The notes below the pieces were generated by a model. It ran no database searches. It saw only the letters and a list, made by a program, of their open reading frames with translations, and was not told where the DNA came from. Positions 26,767 through 36,711 of a DNA stretch of 64,000 bases are shown one piece after another. Position 1 is the stretch's first letter, and each line of letters starts with the position of its first letter. A program made the translations under genes and the position numbers. The stretch is from Parasaccharibacter apium (GTDB lineage Bacteria; Pseudomonadota; Alphaproteobacteria; Acetobacterales; Acetobacteraceae). The stretch lies in NCBI RefSeq assembly GCF_002592045.1, contig NZ_MEJG01000002.1, positions 124,001-188,000 of the forward strand, written 5' to 3'.

Positions 26767-29019
26767 TTACATAAAAGATACCGGGTCCACATCTACATCA
26801 ATGCGCGCGTCATTCTTGCAAGTCACCCCTGCGAGCCAATGGTGCAAAACGGGTTGGAGGGCGATGTCACGCCGTGTTCGCAAAAGGAGGCGGAAGCGAT
26901 ACCGCCCGCGTAGCAACGCTAAAGGCGCAGGGGCCGGGCCTAAAATCTCCATCCCCTCCCCATGCGGGCCATTAAGGGCTAGATGGCGGGCAAGGGCCTC
27001 GGCGTGCGTCTCCTTAGGAGCACTGACAATCACAGCTGCTAACCGCCCATAGGGGGGCCAAAAGCCGGGGCGGCGTTGGGCGGCCTCCTGCTCCATAAAA
27101 CGGATAAAATCATTCTCTATAAGAGCCTGCATAACGGGGTGATCCCCCACATAGCTTTGCAGCATCACACGGCCGGGCTTTGAGCCACGCCCTGCCCGCC
27201 CTGCCACTTGATGAAGAAGCTGCATCGTCCGTTCAGCCGCTCGTAAATCCCCCCCGCCTAGGCCAAGGTCCGCATCCACAACCCCTACAAGGGTGAGGTC
27301 GGGGAAGTGCCAGCCCTTCGCGACAATTTGCGTCCCGATGATGAGGTCCACCTCCTTTTGGGCGATTTTACGGACTGCCTCCTCCATCGCAGCGGGAGAG
27401 GTTAAGGTATCAGAGGCCATAACCAGCAACCGGGCCTCCGGGAAGCGCGCTTGTACCTCCTCATGAATCCGCTCTATCCCCGGGCCAATGGGCACAAGGC
27501 TATCTTCCGCCTCACAAGCGGGGCAGGCTTTCATTAAAGGTTGGGTATAGTCGCAATGATGGCACGCTAAAATCCGCCGCCGCCGATGCTCCACCATCCA
27601 TGCCGCACAATGCGGGCACTGGATGCGATGCCCACAAGCCCGGCATAAAGTCAGCGGGGCATAGCCACGCCGGTTGAGGAACAACATGCTTTGCTCCCCC
27701 GCCTTCATGCCATCCTCAATGCTTTCACATAATAAAGGGGAGAGAAACAAGCCACGCTCCGGCCCGTGGTCACGCATATCAATCAGGCTAATCTCTGGCA
27801 TACAGGCTGGCCCGTGCCGCGATTCGAGCACCTCATGACGGAAGCGGCCCTTCTGTACATTCACTAATGTTTCCATAGAGGGCGTTGCTGAAACCAAAAT
27901 CGCCGCAGCCCCGGCAAGGCGCGCTCGCACAATGGCCATATCCCGCCCATGATACAGCACCCCTTCCTCCTGCTTGTAGGTGCTCTCATGCTCCTCATCG
28001 ACCACAACAAGCCCTAACGCAGCAAAGGGAAGAAACAAGGCCGAGCGCGCGCCCACAACCACGCGCTGCTGCCCATCTGCCACCGCACGCCACGTCTCCC
28101 GCCGGGCTTTCTGCCCTAAATCGGAATGCCAAATCGCCGGAATAGTGCCGAAACGCTTGGCAAAACGCTCCGTCCATTGGGTTGTTAGGGCAATCTCTGG
28201 CACCAAAACCAGCACTTGCCGCCCGTGCCGCAGAGCCGCCGCCACAGCCTCGAAATACACTTCCGTTTTGCCAGAGCCCGTTACCCCCTCTAGCAAGGTT
28301 ACATTAAAAGCGCGTTCCTCCACTGCTTCTATCAAAGCATGAGCAGCCTCAGCTTGCTCGGCTGATAAAGTGGGCGGGGCGTAATCAGGCTCAGGCGGCG
28401 TGGCACTCATGGGGGAGCCTTCCAGCACGCTCTCCTCCAGCACACCGGCATGTGCTAAGCCGCGAATCACCGCCGCGCTCGCCCCACTTTGCGCGCTTAA
28501 TGCCGCTGTACTGGCCGGGCCATGAGCCGCCAACGCGGCTAAAACCGCGTTACGCGCGGGGGTAAGCCGTAAAGACTCTGGCAAGGGACCAGCTTTACGG
28601 GCCCACCCAAGCTTCGGCTTCATCCCTCCCCCTTGGGCAGGCACGCGCAGCGCAATGGCGAGCACCATACCCGGCGCACTCAGCCCATAAGCAGCTACCC
28701 AGTCGATAAAATGCCGTAACGTCTCCGGTAAGGCGGGGATGCGCGTCTCCACACTAATAATCGCACGTAAAGAGCCAAATGCCACATGCCGGCTAGAGCG
28801 TGGCGGGCGAAGGTCCACCGGCAAATGTGTTGGCTCGGCCTCCCACACACAGCCTATGACCTCCTGCCGCCCCAAGGGGACGCGCACCACCGTGCCCGGT
28901 GCCAAAGGCGTATCGAACTTATAATCCAACGGCCCCGTAAAAGGACGTGGCACAAGGACGGAAAGACGATGACCGGCTTCCCGTCTCCTGCTATGGAGGG
29001 AGAGGCGTTGTTCTGCCAT
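26767..29019 (-). CDS. priA: Primosomal replication protein N', helicase PriA
   Basis: A 750-residue superfamily 2 helicase that reloads the replisome at stalled forks. It has an N-terminal DNA-binding domain (LSVLVPRPFTGPLDYKF), Walker A GVTGSGKTEVYF, Walker B VVDEEHEST and the eight-Cys double zinc site (CRACG, CPHC, CHHC, CPAC). The motif VI region is VAGRAGRGSKPGRVMLQSY. It diverges from xerC with a 36-base gap, so the two share a promoter region. It is convergent with the TPR gene, nine bases between the stops. Confidence 0.95.
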   Translation of the reverse strand: MAEQRLSLHSRRREAGHRLSVLVPRPFTGPLDYKFDTPLAPGTVVRVPLGRQEVIGCVWEAEPTHLPVDLRPPRSSRHVAFGSLRAIISVETRIPALPETLRHFIDWVAAYGLSAPGMVLAIALRVPAQGGGMKPKLGWARKAGPLPESLRLTPARNAVLAALAAHGPASTAALSAQSGASAAVIRGLAHAGVLEESVLEGSPMSATPPEPDYAPPTLSAEQAEAAHALIEAVEERAFNVTLLEGVTGSGKTEVYFEAVAAALRHGRQVLVLVPEIALTTQWTERFAKRFGTIPAIWHSDLGQKARRETWRAVADGQQRVVVGARSALFLPFAALGLVVVDEEHESTYKQEEGVLYHGRDMAIVRARLAGAAAILVSATPSMETLVNVQKGRFRHEVLESRHGPACMPEISLIDMRDHGPERGLFLSPLLCESIEDGMKAGEQSMLFLNRRGYAPLTLCRACGHRIQCPHCAAWMVEHRRRRILACHHCDYTQPLMKACPACEAEDSLVPIGPGIERIHEEVQARFPEARLLVMASDTLTSPAAMEEAVRKIAQKEVDLIIGTQIVAKGWHFPDLTLVGVVDADLGLGGGDLRAAERTMQLLHQVAGRAGRGSKPGRVMLQSYVGDHPVMQALIENDFIRFMEQEAAQRRPGFWPPYGRLAAVIVSAPKETHAEALARHLALNGPHGEGMEILGPAPAPLALLRGRYRFRLLLRTRRDIALQPVLHHWLAGVTCKNDARIDVDVDPVSFM

Positions 29020-29055
29020 ATCACATCACCTTACCCTCTCCGGCGGGGAAATACC

Positions 29056-30063
29056 ATGAGCCATCTACCAACGCGCACGCCTTCATCGCTTACGCTACAT
29101 ACCGCGCAAGAGGCCCTCACCGCGTGGCAAGAATGGCTCCTCTACGAAAAACGCGCCAGTAAAGCGACCTGCACAGCCTATCAACATGATGTTGCCCTCG
29201 CTTTAGGATTCTTCAGCCGTCATTTTGGAGGGGAGCTGCCTCTACACGCTCTTGCTCGCCTCTCTTTAACCGACTTCCGCTCATGGCTGGCCCATGAGAC
29301 AACACGTGCCGAGCAAAACGCCCGTCGCCATCCCCATAGCCGCCATACACAAGATGGCCATGCCCGCAGCCGCGCCCGCCGCATCTCCGCTCTACGCTCT
29401 TTTTACCGTTATTTAGAAAAAGAACATCACCTCACCAACCCTGCTTTAACCCTCCTTCGTAGCCCACGGTTAAAAACCCGCTTGCCACGCCCCCTTACGC
29501 CAGACGCTGCACGCCTCGCCCCAGAAGGCATTGCAGAGCAAACCGTTAATCCTCATTTTGCTGCACGTGATGAAGCCCTCTTTACCTTGCTCTATGGTGC
29601 AGGTTTGCGAATCAGCGAGGCTCTCTCCCTCTCTATCGGGGATATAGAACGCCTCAGTGATGATATGCTGTTCATCACCGGTAAGGGCGGTAAAGAGCGC
29701 GCCGTGCCGATTCTACCACCTGTTAAGCAAGCCTTGGAGCGTTGGTTAGCAGCACATCCTTACCGCCATGCAGAGGCTCCCTTCTTTTGTGGGGTACGAG
29801 GGGGACGACTGAATCCGGCCATCGCACAACGGGCCATGCGCCAATGGCGCATGATGGAGGGACTGCCCGATTCTGCAACACCGCATGCCTTACGCCATGC
29901 TTTTGCCTCTCATCTCCTGCAAAATGGGGCCGACCTTCGCACGATTCAGGAGCTATTGGGCCATGCCAGCCTCTCTAGCACGCAAATCTACACCCTTGCT
30001 GATGAACAACACCTCATGGATGTATGGCAGAAAGCCCATCCCCGTGCTGATACATCCCCCTAA
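29056..30063 (+). CDS. xerC: Tyrosine recombinase XerC
   Basis: A 335-residue site-specific recombinase for resolving chromosome dimers at dif. The N-terminal SAM-like domain begins at LTAWQEWLLYEKRAS. Catalytic residues are all present: Arg185 (GAGLRISEAL), the Lys in TGKGGKERAVP, His277/Arg280 (HALRHAFASHLL), His303 (LLGHASLSSTQ) and the nucleophile Tyr312 (QIYTLA). ATG 29056 follows GGGGAA and places the N-terminal domain normally; upstream in-frame starts lie inside priA on the other strand. No phage genes surround it, so a housekeeping Xer is more likely than an integrase. Confidence 0.9.
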   Translation: MSHLPTRTPSSLTLHTAQEALTAWQEWLLYEKRASKATCTAYQHDVALALGFFSRHFGGELPLHALARLSLTDFRSWLAHETTRAEQNARRHPHSRHTQDGHARSRARRISALRSFYRYLEKEHHLTNPALTLLRSPRLKTRLPRPLTPDAARLAPEGIAEQTVNPHFAARDEALFTLLYGAGLRISEALSLSIGDIERLSDDMLFITGKGGKERAVPILPPVKQALERWLAAHPYRHAEAPFFCGVRGGRLNPAIAQRAMRQWRMMEGLPDSATPHALRHAFASHLLQNGADLRTIQELLGHASLSSTQIYTLADEQHLMDVWQKAHPRADTSP

Positions 30064-30079
30064 CCAACATAAATGGCTG

Positions 30080-31051
30080 ATGATGACCTTCCCCCGCGCT
30101 CTCAAAGTGATAATCCCAACCATGATGATGGCTCTCTTGAACCTCATCCTGCCCATAGCTTATGCGAGCGAGCCGGGGGCTGCTTGTCGGCAGAGGCATC
30201 TCACCACCATCACCTTGCAAGAGACAGGCTATTATCTAACCTCTGTAGCACAGATTCATGGCCGGTCCCTCTCCATGATTATTGATACAGGCTCGGAGGG
30301 GAGCTTGCTCACACCAGAGGCTATTAGCCAATTACATCTCACACCCAATGCAGAAGAAGCCACCATCATCTCCGGGGCGGATGGGCATGGTCATGTTGTC
30401 CCCACTATTGAGCTGGCCTCCCTCACACTCGGCCATGTGACCTTCCATCAACCGATTATGCCTTTAGGGGCCTTACCCGCCTTCCCCGCGATTCAACCGC
30501 CCGTATTGGGGTTAATTGGGATGGATTTACTCGGCCATTACGATATAGACCTCGACCTCCCTCATCATAAATTAAGCCTTTGGGACGTTCATGCGCGCTC
30601 TATGCTCTGCCAACAACCTCCCTTTTGGCCGTATCAGAGCCAGAGGCTCACCGCGGGGCGGGTGAGAGGGCGATTCTTCATCCCCTTTACCTTAGACGGC
30701 CAAGATGGTGTGGCCTTAATTGATAGTGGAGCACGCTCGCACATCATCAGCAAAGAGTTCGTCTATAAACTCGGCATTACAGAAGAAGCACTCGCCCAAG
30801 ACCCCGGCGGTATTAGTGCAGGTATTGGCGATAAAGAACATCGCTACCATTGGCACCATTTTGGCCGCCTCACCTTGGGGGGGCAAACCCAGCTGCACCC
30901 AGTCCTTACGGTGACATCCCTGCATGAACAAGCTGATATGCTCCTTGGGGCAGATTGGCTGATGCATCATCACCTATGGCTCTCCGCAGGACCGGAAGGT
31001 GCCGTATTTGTCCAAACCGCTCATGAGGCAAACCCTCCGCAGAAAAAGTGA
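30080..31051 (+). CDS. Two-domain retropepsin-like aspartyl protease, exported
   Basis: A 323-residue protein with a signal peptide (hydrophobic MMMALLNLILPIAYA) and two copies of the aspartyl-protease motif. The first is MIIDTGSEGSLLTPEAISQL and the second is ALIDSGARSHIISKEFVYKL, about 150 residues apart. Each has the D-T/S-G triplet and a later hydrophobic-Gly pair (VLGLIGMDLL and DMLLGADWL). Retropepsins normally dimerise to bring two Asp together; here one chain supplies both. The start at 30080 or 30083 lies just after xerC. Substrate unknown; periplasmic processing is an inference. Confidence 0.75.
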   Translation: MMTFPRALKVIIPTMMMALLNLILPIAYASEPGAACRQRHLTTITLQETGYYLTSVAQIHGRSLSMIIDTGSEGSLLTPEAISQLHLTPNAEEATIISGADGHGHVVPTIELASLTLGHVTFHQPIMPLGALPAFPAIQPPVLGLIGMDLLGHYDIDLDLPHHKLSLWDVHARSMLCQQPPFWPYQSQRLTAGRVRGRFFIPFTLDGQDGVALIDSGARSHIISKEFVYKLGITEEALAQDPGGISAGIGDKEHRYHWHHFGRLTLGGQTQLHPVLTVTSLHEQADMLLGADWLMHHHLWLSAGPEGAVFVQTAHEANPPQKK

Positions 31052-31143
31052 AAAAATCATTTTTCACTATTGCCAGCCCTGCTCTATCCCGCTAAACAGA
31101 CGCCATCCCACGGGACAGACCTTTTTGTAGGGTCGTTGAGACT

Positions 31144-31216
<73 letters not shown>

Positions 31217-31220
<4 letters not shown>

Positions 31221-31249
31221 CTCCTTACTTTAAAAGGGTGGCGTTTTTT
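31217..31249 (+). terminator. Intrinsic terminator of tRNA-Asp
   Basis: GCCACTCCTT (31217-31226) pairs with AAGGGTGGC (31234-31242) with one bulged T, followed by GTTTTTTG. The stem begins within the tRNA CCA end. Confidence 0.8.
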
Positions 31250-31340
31250 GTAGCCTCCTTCTTACCCAAAAATAAAAAACTCACCCCATGCGGTAAGAAA
31301 TTACTTGCATCCAACGCGCTACTGCCCGACATCTCTGCTC

Positions 31341-31982
31341 ATGGCTTATATCATCAAGGAATTATTCGCCACATTGCAGGGTGAGGGAGCCCATGCGGGC
31401 CGTGCGGCTATCTTCTGCCGGTTTGCAGGCTGTAACCTCTGGTCTGGCCGGGAAGAGGACCGCCATAAAGCCCAATGCAACTTCTGCGATACGGATTTTA
31501 TCGGCACGAATGGCCCCGGTGGAGGCCGTTTTGCACATGCCGATTCCCTTGCAGAGGCCCTAGAATCATGCTGGCGCGCCCATACAGATGACGCAGCGCA
31601 TCGCTATGTCGTCTTTACAGGGGGGGAGCCTTTGCTTCAGCTTGATGATGCCCTCATCAAAGCCACAAAGGCCCGCGGCTTTACCCTCGCCGTGGAAACT
31701 AATGGGACACTCCCCGCCCCTGCGGGGCTTGATTGGATATGCGTTAGCCCCAAACCGGGCCAGTCGCTCGTACAAACCCATGGTCATGAGCTTAAACTCG
31801 TCTATCCCCAACCAAGCCTCACACCAGAGCAATTTGCGGGGCTAGCCTTCCAACATTTCTGGCTCCAACCTATGGATGGGCCAGAGCGCATCGCTAACAC
31901 AAGGCGCGCTGTGCAGTATTGCCAAGCGCATCCACAATGGCGTCTTAGCCTGCAAACTCATAAACTCATCGGGATTGCCTGA
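31341..31982 (+). CDS. queE: 7-carboxy-7-deazaguanine synthase
   Basis: A 213-residue radical-SAM enzyme that contracts 6-carboxytetrahydropterin to 7-carboxy-7-deazaguanine in queuosine synthesis. The iron-sulfur cluster motif is the QueE-type CX14CX2C (Cys in GCNLW, then QCNFCDTDF), instead of the usual CX3CX2C. TGGEPLLQ is the SAM-binding region and ETNGT the substrate pocket. ATG 31341 ([16 protein letters not shown]) fits the family N-terminus; an in-frame ATG 36 bases earlier would add 12 residues. queC starts two bases after the stop. Confidence 0.93.
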   Translation: MAYIIKELFATLQGEGAHAGRAAIFCRFAGCNLWSGREEDRHKAQCNFCDTDFIGTNGPGGGRFAHADSLAEALESCWRAHTDDAAHRYVVFTGGEPLLQLDDALIKATKARGFTLAVETNGTLPAPAGLDWICVSPKPGQSLVQTHGHELKLVYPQPSLTPEQFAGLAFQHFWLQPMDGPERIANTRRAVQYCQAHPQWRLSLQTHKLIGIA

Positions 31983-31984
31983 TT

Positions 31985-32722
31985 ATGCCCAATGCTCCCC
32001 TTTCCGCCAGCCATCAAGCCGCGCAGAATCGCCGTGCGCTTGTCCTGTTCTCCGGCGGGCAGGATTCTGCAACATGCCTCGCATGGGCGTTGCAGCATTT
32101 TGAGCATGTCGAGACGGTCGGCTTTGCCTATGGCCAACGCCACGCCATCGAGCTGGAATGCCGCAATACCCTTCGCCACGGCCTAACAGAGCAGAACCCT
32201 CTTTGGGCAAAAAAGCTGGGGGAGGACCATATGATTGACCTCGCCAGCCTTGGGGCCCTCTCCGACACAGCCCTCACCCGTGATGCTGAAATCAGCATGG
32301 GGGAGAATGGCCTACCCAACACCTTTGTGCCGGGGCGTAATCTCATCTTCCTCACCTTTGCGGCAGCCTTAGCCTTTCGCCGTAGCCTCCGCCATATTGT
32401 CACCGGCGTGTGTGAGACGGATTATTCCGGCTATCCTGATTGCCGCGATGATACCATCAAAGCCTTGCAAGTCGCCCTTAATCTCGGCATGGAGCAACGC
32501 TTTGTCCTCCACACACCGCTTATGTGGATCAATAAAGCGCAGACATGGCAACTCTGCCACGAGCTTGGCGGGGATAGCCTTGTGGACATCATCCGCCATG
32601 AGAGCCATTCTTGCTATAAAGGGGAACGCTCCCATGAGCATCCATGGGGCTTTGGCTGTGGGGATTGCCCCGCTTGCGCCTTGCGTGCTGAAGGGTGGCG
32701 GCACTATCAGGAGGGGTTATGA
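31985..32722 (+). CDS. queC: 7-cyano-7-deazaguanine (preQ0) synthase
   Basis: A 245-residue ATP-dependent PP-loop enzyme that turns 7-carboxy-7-deazaguanine and ammonia into preQ0. The PP-loop is [12 protein letters not shown] near the N-terminus, and the C-terminal zinc site is the Cys cluster SCYKGE and [10 protein letters not shown]. The [17 protein letters not shown] block is conserved in the family. It sits between queE (two-base gap) and queD (ATGA overlap), so the three enzymes are made from one message. Confidence 0.95.
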   Translation: MPNAPLSASHQAAQNRRALVLFSGGQDSATCLAWALQHFEHVETVGFAYGQRHAIELECRNTLRHGLTEQNPLWAKKLGEDHMIDLASLGALSDTALTRDAEISMGENGLPNTFVPGRNLIFLTFAAALAFRRSLRHIVTGVCETDYSGYPDCRDDTIKALQVALNLGMEQRFVLHTPLMWINKAQTWQLCHELGGDSLVDIIRHESHSCYKGERSHEHPWGFGCGDCPACALRAEGWRHYQEGL

Positions 32723-33273
32723 GCGACATCACCCGCACAGAACTCGTTTTTACCCGGCGTTTCTGCATGGGGCATCGGCTTATCTCTGGCTGTAGCGAGC
32801 GTTGTGCCATCCCACATGGGCATAATGAATATGTCACCGTCACGCTCATCCCCGGCCCTAACGCCCCACAGGGTCAGAGGCTTGATGGGCACCATAATAT
32901 GATGCTGCCCTTTGCAGAGGCCAAAGGCCGTTGGCATCGCTTTATTGATGAGCGGATGGACCATAGCTTTCAGCTTTCCGCATCCGACCCGCTCTTACAA
33001 TGGTTCACAACACATGAACCCCAACGCCTAGAGCGAATCGTCGTTACACCGGGTGACCCAACAACGGAGCTGCTCGCTGCCCTACTGATGAGCAAACTGC
33101 AAGCCTTCCTCACCGCCCAAGGCGGGCTACTTGCCCCTGCAAGTTTAGAGATTAAAGAAACACCCACCAACACGGTACGCCTGCATGGCGAGCCGACCCT
33201 CTATCTCCCATTAATGGACCGCCCCGCAGAGCAATGCTGGTGGCACCGGGCTGATGACAGTACGCGCGATTAA
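32719..33273 (+). CDS. queD: 6-carboxytetrahydropterin synthase, long form
   Basis: A 184-residue QueD/PTPS-family enzyme that makes 6-carboxytetrahydropterin from dihydroneopterin triphosphate. The zinc-binding His residues are visible in [10 protein letters not shown] and IPHGHNEYV, with the catalytic Cys nearby ([10 protein letters not shown]). At 184 residues it is longer than the roughly 120-140 typical of E. coli QueD; the extra sequence lies mostly in the C-terminal half. The start overlaps queC (ATGA). It converges on folE, which supplies its substrate. Confidence 0.9.
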   Translation: MSDITRTELVFTRRFCMGHRLISGCSERCAIPHGHNEYVTVTLIPGPNAPQGQRLDGHHNMMLPFAEAKGRWHRFIDERMDHSFQLSASDPLLQWFTTHEPQRLERIVVTPGDPTTELLAALLMSKLQAFLTAQGGLLAPASLEIKETPTNTVRLHGEPTLYLPLMDRPAEQCWWHRADDSTRD

Positions 33274-33292
33274 ACCCGCACGCACAACCACG

Positions 33293-33934
33293 TCAATCGC
33301 GCATCAACCCCATGACTTCCTGCCGCGCTTGGGCATCTTCAGCCCATAAGCCGTAAGACCCTGTCGTGACGGTCGTAGCACCGGGGCTACGCACACCACG
33401 GAGGCTCATGCACATATGCTCCGCCTCTATCATGACCAACACAGCTTTAGGCTCCAATATCTCCACAAGGGCTTGGACAATCTGGTCCGTTAGTCGTTCT
33501 TGTAATTGCGGGCGGCGTGCATAGCCCTCCACAACACGGGCTAACTTGCTTAGGCCCGTCAAACGCCCGCCCTCTGGCAGATACGCCACATGCGCCCGCC
33601 CGATAACCGGCAAGAGATGATGCTCGCATGTAGAATGGAAGCGAATATCCTTCACCAACACCATCCCACTATGATGATCCGCACTGAATTGCTTTTTGAG
33701 ATGGTCGCGCGGGTCCTCATACAAGCCGGAGAAAACCTCCAAATACATCTTGGCTACACGCTCTGGCGTATCGCGTAGCCCCTCACGGCTAGGGTCCTCC
33801 CCTATAGCGAGTAGAAGCTCTCGCACGCCACCGGCAATGCGCTCCAACGCGTCCTCTGGCTGAATGATAGCCCCGGCTGCGCCCTCTGGCGTGGGTTTTG
33901 CCTCTGTTACTGCCTTTATCGTCTTACGCGCCAT
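33293..33934 (-). CDS. folE: GTP cyclohydrolase I
   Basis: A 213-residue FolE that converts GTP to dihydroneopterin triphosphate, the shared precursor for folate and for queuosine. The zinc site is seen in STCEHHLLP and [10 protein letters not shown], and the [11 protein letters not shown] block and [12 protein letters not shown] active-site helix are conserved. It converges on queD with a 19-base gap. It faces away from the queuosine operon but in the same direction as folB-folK and folP, its folate partners. Confidence 0.95.
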   Translation of the reverse strand: MARKTIKAVTEAKPTPEGAAGAIIQPEDALERIAGGVRELLLAIGEDPSREGLRDTPERVAKMYLEVFSGLYEDPRDHLKKQFSADHHSGMVLVKDIRFHSTCEHHLLPVIGRAHVAYLPEGGRLTGLSKLARVVEGYARRPQLQERLTDQIVQALVEILEPKAVLVMIEAEHMCMSLRGVRSPGATTVTTGSYGLWAEDAQARQEVMGLMRD

Positions 33935-33963
33935 TCAACACTCCCCATCACCACATAGCCCCA

Positions 33964-34815
33964 TTATCGCCGTGTTACATCCCCGGCTATACGCTCCATC
34001 CCTGCTAACGCCTCCGCGATGGAACGTCCAGCAATCTCAAGCTTTGGTGCGATTTCCACAAGCGGTTCTAACACAAAAGCGCGCTCAAACAGATGGGAGT
34101 GCGGCACGCTCAGCGCAGGATGCTCGATAACACGCTCCCCATAGAAAAGAAGGTCAATATCCACAGCACGCTCACCCCAGCGACGCCCCGGCATGCGGCC
34201 CAAACGCTGCTCAATCTCTTTGCATAAACGCAATACCGCTTGCGGGGGCAGGGTCGTACGCCCTAGGGCTGCGATATTTACAAAAGGCGGTTGGTCCTCC
34301 ACCCCCCACGGGGCACTATCATAAAAGGAGGAAACAGCCTCTATCTCCATCCCCTCATAATGGCCGAGCGATTCCACCGCAGCGCGTAACACCGCCTCGC
34401 GCTCCCCCAAATTCGCCCCTAAAGAAAAACCCACTTCATGCGCTCGCTGCTGCGCCACCGTCACAGAGACATCTTCCACCGGATGCGGTACAGGGGCAGA
34501 CGGTTTACGCACCGTTACAGAAACCCGCTCCACCACAGCATGAGCCGCCAACACAGCATGACCAATCTGCGCGGCTAACGTCTCTATCAAATGATAGGTC
34601 GTATCATGGAACACCGCCTCAGCAATCTGACATAGCTGGCCATAACAGACGGCCTTTTCGTAATCATCCGCGCTTGTCGCAGCAGAAAGATCCGCCTGCA
34701 CATCTATTGAGATATAAAAACGCTGGCCAAGGCGTTGCTCCTCCCCATGCACACCATGAGGGCCAAAAAGGCAAAGATCATGCACACGCACATGCGATAA
34801 AGGAGCAGTAATCAC
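33964..34815 (-). CDS. Fused dihydroneopterin aldolase / HPPK
   Basis: A 283-residue bifunctional folate enzyme. Residues about 1-118 are FolB (CLFGPHGVHGEEQRLGQRF, then a DYEKAVCYGQL block and the ETLAAQIG helix), which cleaves dihydroneopterin. Residues about 128-283 are FolK, with LGANLGEREAVLRAA and the ATP/Mg site RRWGERAVDIDLLFYGE. The GTG start at 34815 overlaps the folP stop (GTGA) and has GGGAGA upstream. Fusion puts two consecutive steps in one chain, just upstream of the folP product in the pathway. Separate folB and folK are more common in proteobacteria. Confidence 0.9.
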   Translation of the reverse strand: MITAPLSHVRVHDLCLFGPHGVHGEEQRLGQRFYISIDVQADLSAATSADDYEKAVCYGQLCQIAEAVFHDTTYHLIETLAAQIGHAVLAAHAVVERVSVTVRKPSAPVPHPVEDVSVTVAQQRAHEVGFSLGANLGEREAVLRAAVESLGHYEGMEIEAVSSFYDSAPWGVEDQPPFVNIAALGRTTLPPQAVLRLCKEIEQRLGRMPGRRWGERAVDIDLLFYGERVIEHPALSVPHSHLFERAFVLEPLVEIAPKLEIAGRSIAEALAGMERIAGDVTRR

Positions 34816-35690
34816 GCTGTCTCTCCCACCATAGCACAAGCCGCCCCCTCATCGCGCCCAGCCAATAATGCCGCCATTGTAAGGGCATCTTTATGCGCTT
34901 GAACATCATGCACACGCACCATACAAGCCCCCTCTGCGGCCCCATAAAGATGCGTCGCTAGGGTTGCAGGCAAGCGGGCCTCCACCTCTCGGCCAAGCAA
35001 CTTCCCAAAAAGCGACTTACGCGACACACCGAGCAGAATAGGCCGCTCATAATACGCCCCTAATGCGCGCATATGCCGTATTGCCCATAGATTTTGCTCT
35101 ACTGTTTTGCCAAAGCCAATGCCGGGGTCCAGCATAATCTTCTCCCGCGCAATACCCGCTTGCTCAGCCAACGTAAGGGAATGGTCAAAAAAACGTTGCC
35201 ACTCATCCCATAAATCCAACTGCGGAGTAACCTCTTGTCGGTTATGCATCACTGCAACAACCGCCCCGCCTTCCGCCACGACAGAGGCCATAGCCGGGTC
35301 CGCCTGCAACCCCCACACATCATTAATCATCTGCGCCCCAGCTTTTAACGCCCGGCGTGCAACAGAGGCTTTAGTGGTATCGATAGACAATACCGCCCCC
35401 TCATCCACTAAAGGAGGAATGACAGAGGCTAGACGTATCCATTCCTCATCCGCCTCCACAGGGGTAAAACCCGGCCTTGTAGATTCCGCCCCAAGGTCCA
35501 AAACATCAGCCCCTTGGGCGCGTAATAGACGCGCTTGCTGGAGTGCCGCCTCCGGGGTGAAAAACTGCCCCCCATCGGAGAATGAATCCGGCGTGACATT
35601 CACAATCCCCATAATGAGAGGACACCGTCCCGGCGATGTGAGGTCAGACGGACCATAAGCCGCAATCTGTTCAACAAGGGTAGGTTTCAT
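34812..35690 (-). CDS. folP: Dihydropteroate synthase
   Basis: A 292-residue TIM-barrel enzyme that joins 4-aminobenzoate to the pterin pyrophosphate and is the sulfonamide target. Motifs: MGIVNVTPDSFSDGG near the N-terminus, DLGAESTRPGFTPV, the INDVWG strand, DPGIGFGKTVEQN and the GVSRKSLFG block near the C-terminus. It is coupled to the folB-folK fusion by a GTGA overlap, so folP and folB-folK form an operon reading away from the thioredoxin-like gene. Confidence 0.95.
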   Translation of the reverse strand: MKPTLVEQIAAYGPSDLTSPGRCPLIMGIVNVTPDSFSDGGQFFTPEAALQQARLLRAQGADVLDLGAESTRPGFTPVEADEEWIRLASVIPPLVDEGAVLSIDTTKASVARRALKAGAQMINDVWGLQADPAMASVVAEGGAVVAVMHNRQEVTPQLDLWDEWQRFFDHSLTLAEQAGIAREKIMLDPGIGFGKTVEQNLWAIRHMRALGAYYERPILLGVSRKSLFGKLLGREVEARLPATLATHLYGAAEGACMVRVHDVQAHKDALTMAALLAGRDEGAACAMVGETA

Positions 35691-35727
35691 CTATCCGCAC
35701 CACCTTACATACAAGGCATCGGCACGC

Positions 35728-36495
35728 CTAACCCTTCTGCGCAAGGGTCAAGAACTGCTCCATTTGCGCCATATCCAACGCACCGGGGGCAATTGCAGCT
35801 TGGCCAAATAGGAAGGTCGGCGTCCCTTGCACACCAACCATTTGCGCTTGATGTAAATTCGTAGCGAGCAGGCCCATAACAGCCGGGCTTGCCATATCTT
35901 TTTCAAACCGTGTTAGGTCCAGCTTTAAACCCTTCGCAATATCACGAATACGCTCCATGCTTGGTTTAGCATTATCTTCCATCAAACGGCGGCGCATCGC
36001 ATCATATTGCCCTTGAAAAGCCGCCGCATAAATCGCCCGCGCTTCCAAAATACTAGCTTCACCCAATACAGGGATGACCTTTTCCACCAAGCGCACATCA
36101 GGATGTTTTGTAAGGAATTGATCCACCAGCGGGGCCGCCTTACGGCAATAACCACAACGAGGGTCGAGGAACTCCACAACCGTAACTTGCCCTTGTGGAT
36201 TACCCCGCACCGCATAAGAAGGCGCGGTGGAAAGAGCCGCCCAATTCGCCCGTACAGCCGCTTTTGCTTGGGCATCCTGCTGCGCTGTCGCTTGTTGACG
36301 GATAGACTGAATCGCATCAGAGAGGATAGTCGGGTCCGTCTTTAAGGCATTACGGACAATCTCTATAATAGCAGCACGTTGTTGGGGGTTAAAAACATCT
36401 GTTCCGGCCGCATGGGCTTGCTGCAAAAAAGCCCCTCCCCCTACAGGTAGGCCAATACATAACGCTAATGCACATGCTGCTACATAATTCTTCAT
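35728..36495 (-). CDS. Periplasmic DsbA/Com1-like thiol:disulfide oxidoreductase
   Basis: A 255-residue precursor with a signal peptide (ending QQAHA). An alpha-helical N-terminal region (residues about 30-90, Gln/Ala-rich) could mediate oligomerisation. The thioredoxin fold carries the redox motif CGYC in EFLDPRCGYCRKAAP and the cis-Pro in GVQGTPTF. This layout resembles Com1/ScsC-type proteins, which isomerise or oxidise disulfides in the periplasm. ATG 36495 has GGAAGG seven bases upstream; ATG 36501 is too close to it. Confidence 0.87.
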   Translation of the reverse strand: MKNYVAACALALCIGLPVGGGAFLQQAHAAGTDVFNPQQRAAIIEIVRNALKTDPTILSDAIQSIRQQATAQQDAQAKAAVRANWAALSTAPSYAVRGNPQGQVTVVEFLDPRCGYCRKAAPLVDQFLTKHPDVRLVEKVIPVLGEASILEARAIYAAAFQGQYDAMRRRLMEDNAKPSMERIRDIAKGLKLDLTRFEKDMASPAVMGLLATNLHQAQMVGVQGTPTFLFGQAAIAPGALDMAQMEQFLTLAQKG

Positions 36496-36711
36496 GCTCA
36501 TGCCTTCCAATACCTTCAATAATATGGCCCTCAGGCCGCTCCTTTTACACAAAACGGTCCAACCATCACAATTCCCATGAAAAGAGCTTGCTCTTTCCCT
36601 GCCGACCGCTTTAACGCTATGATAGCTTTTCTGGAAGCTCACCATAGCTTTCCACAGTCTGAATGACCACCTAACTTAAACGTGACCGCAAAATACTGGA
36701 GAGCCGCCACC

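Noticed and set aside
29056-30063. XerC as a phage or island integrase
   Set aside because: No attachment-site repeats, excisionase or phage genes nearby. Position beside priA and the full Xer motif set favour the housekeeping enzyme.
31221-31340. preQ1 riboswitch before queE
   Set aside because: No preQ1-I-like pattern is visible; the stretch is the tRNA-Asp terminator plus ordinary sequence.
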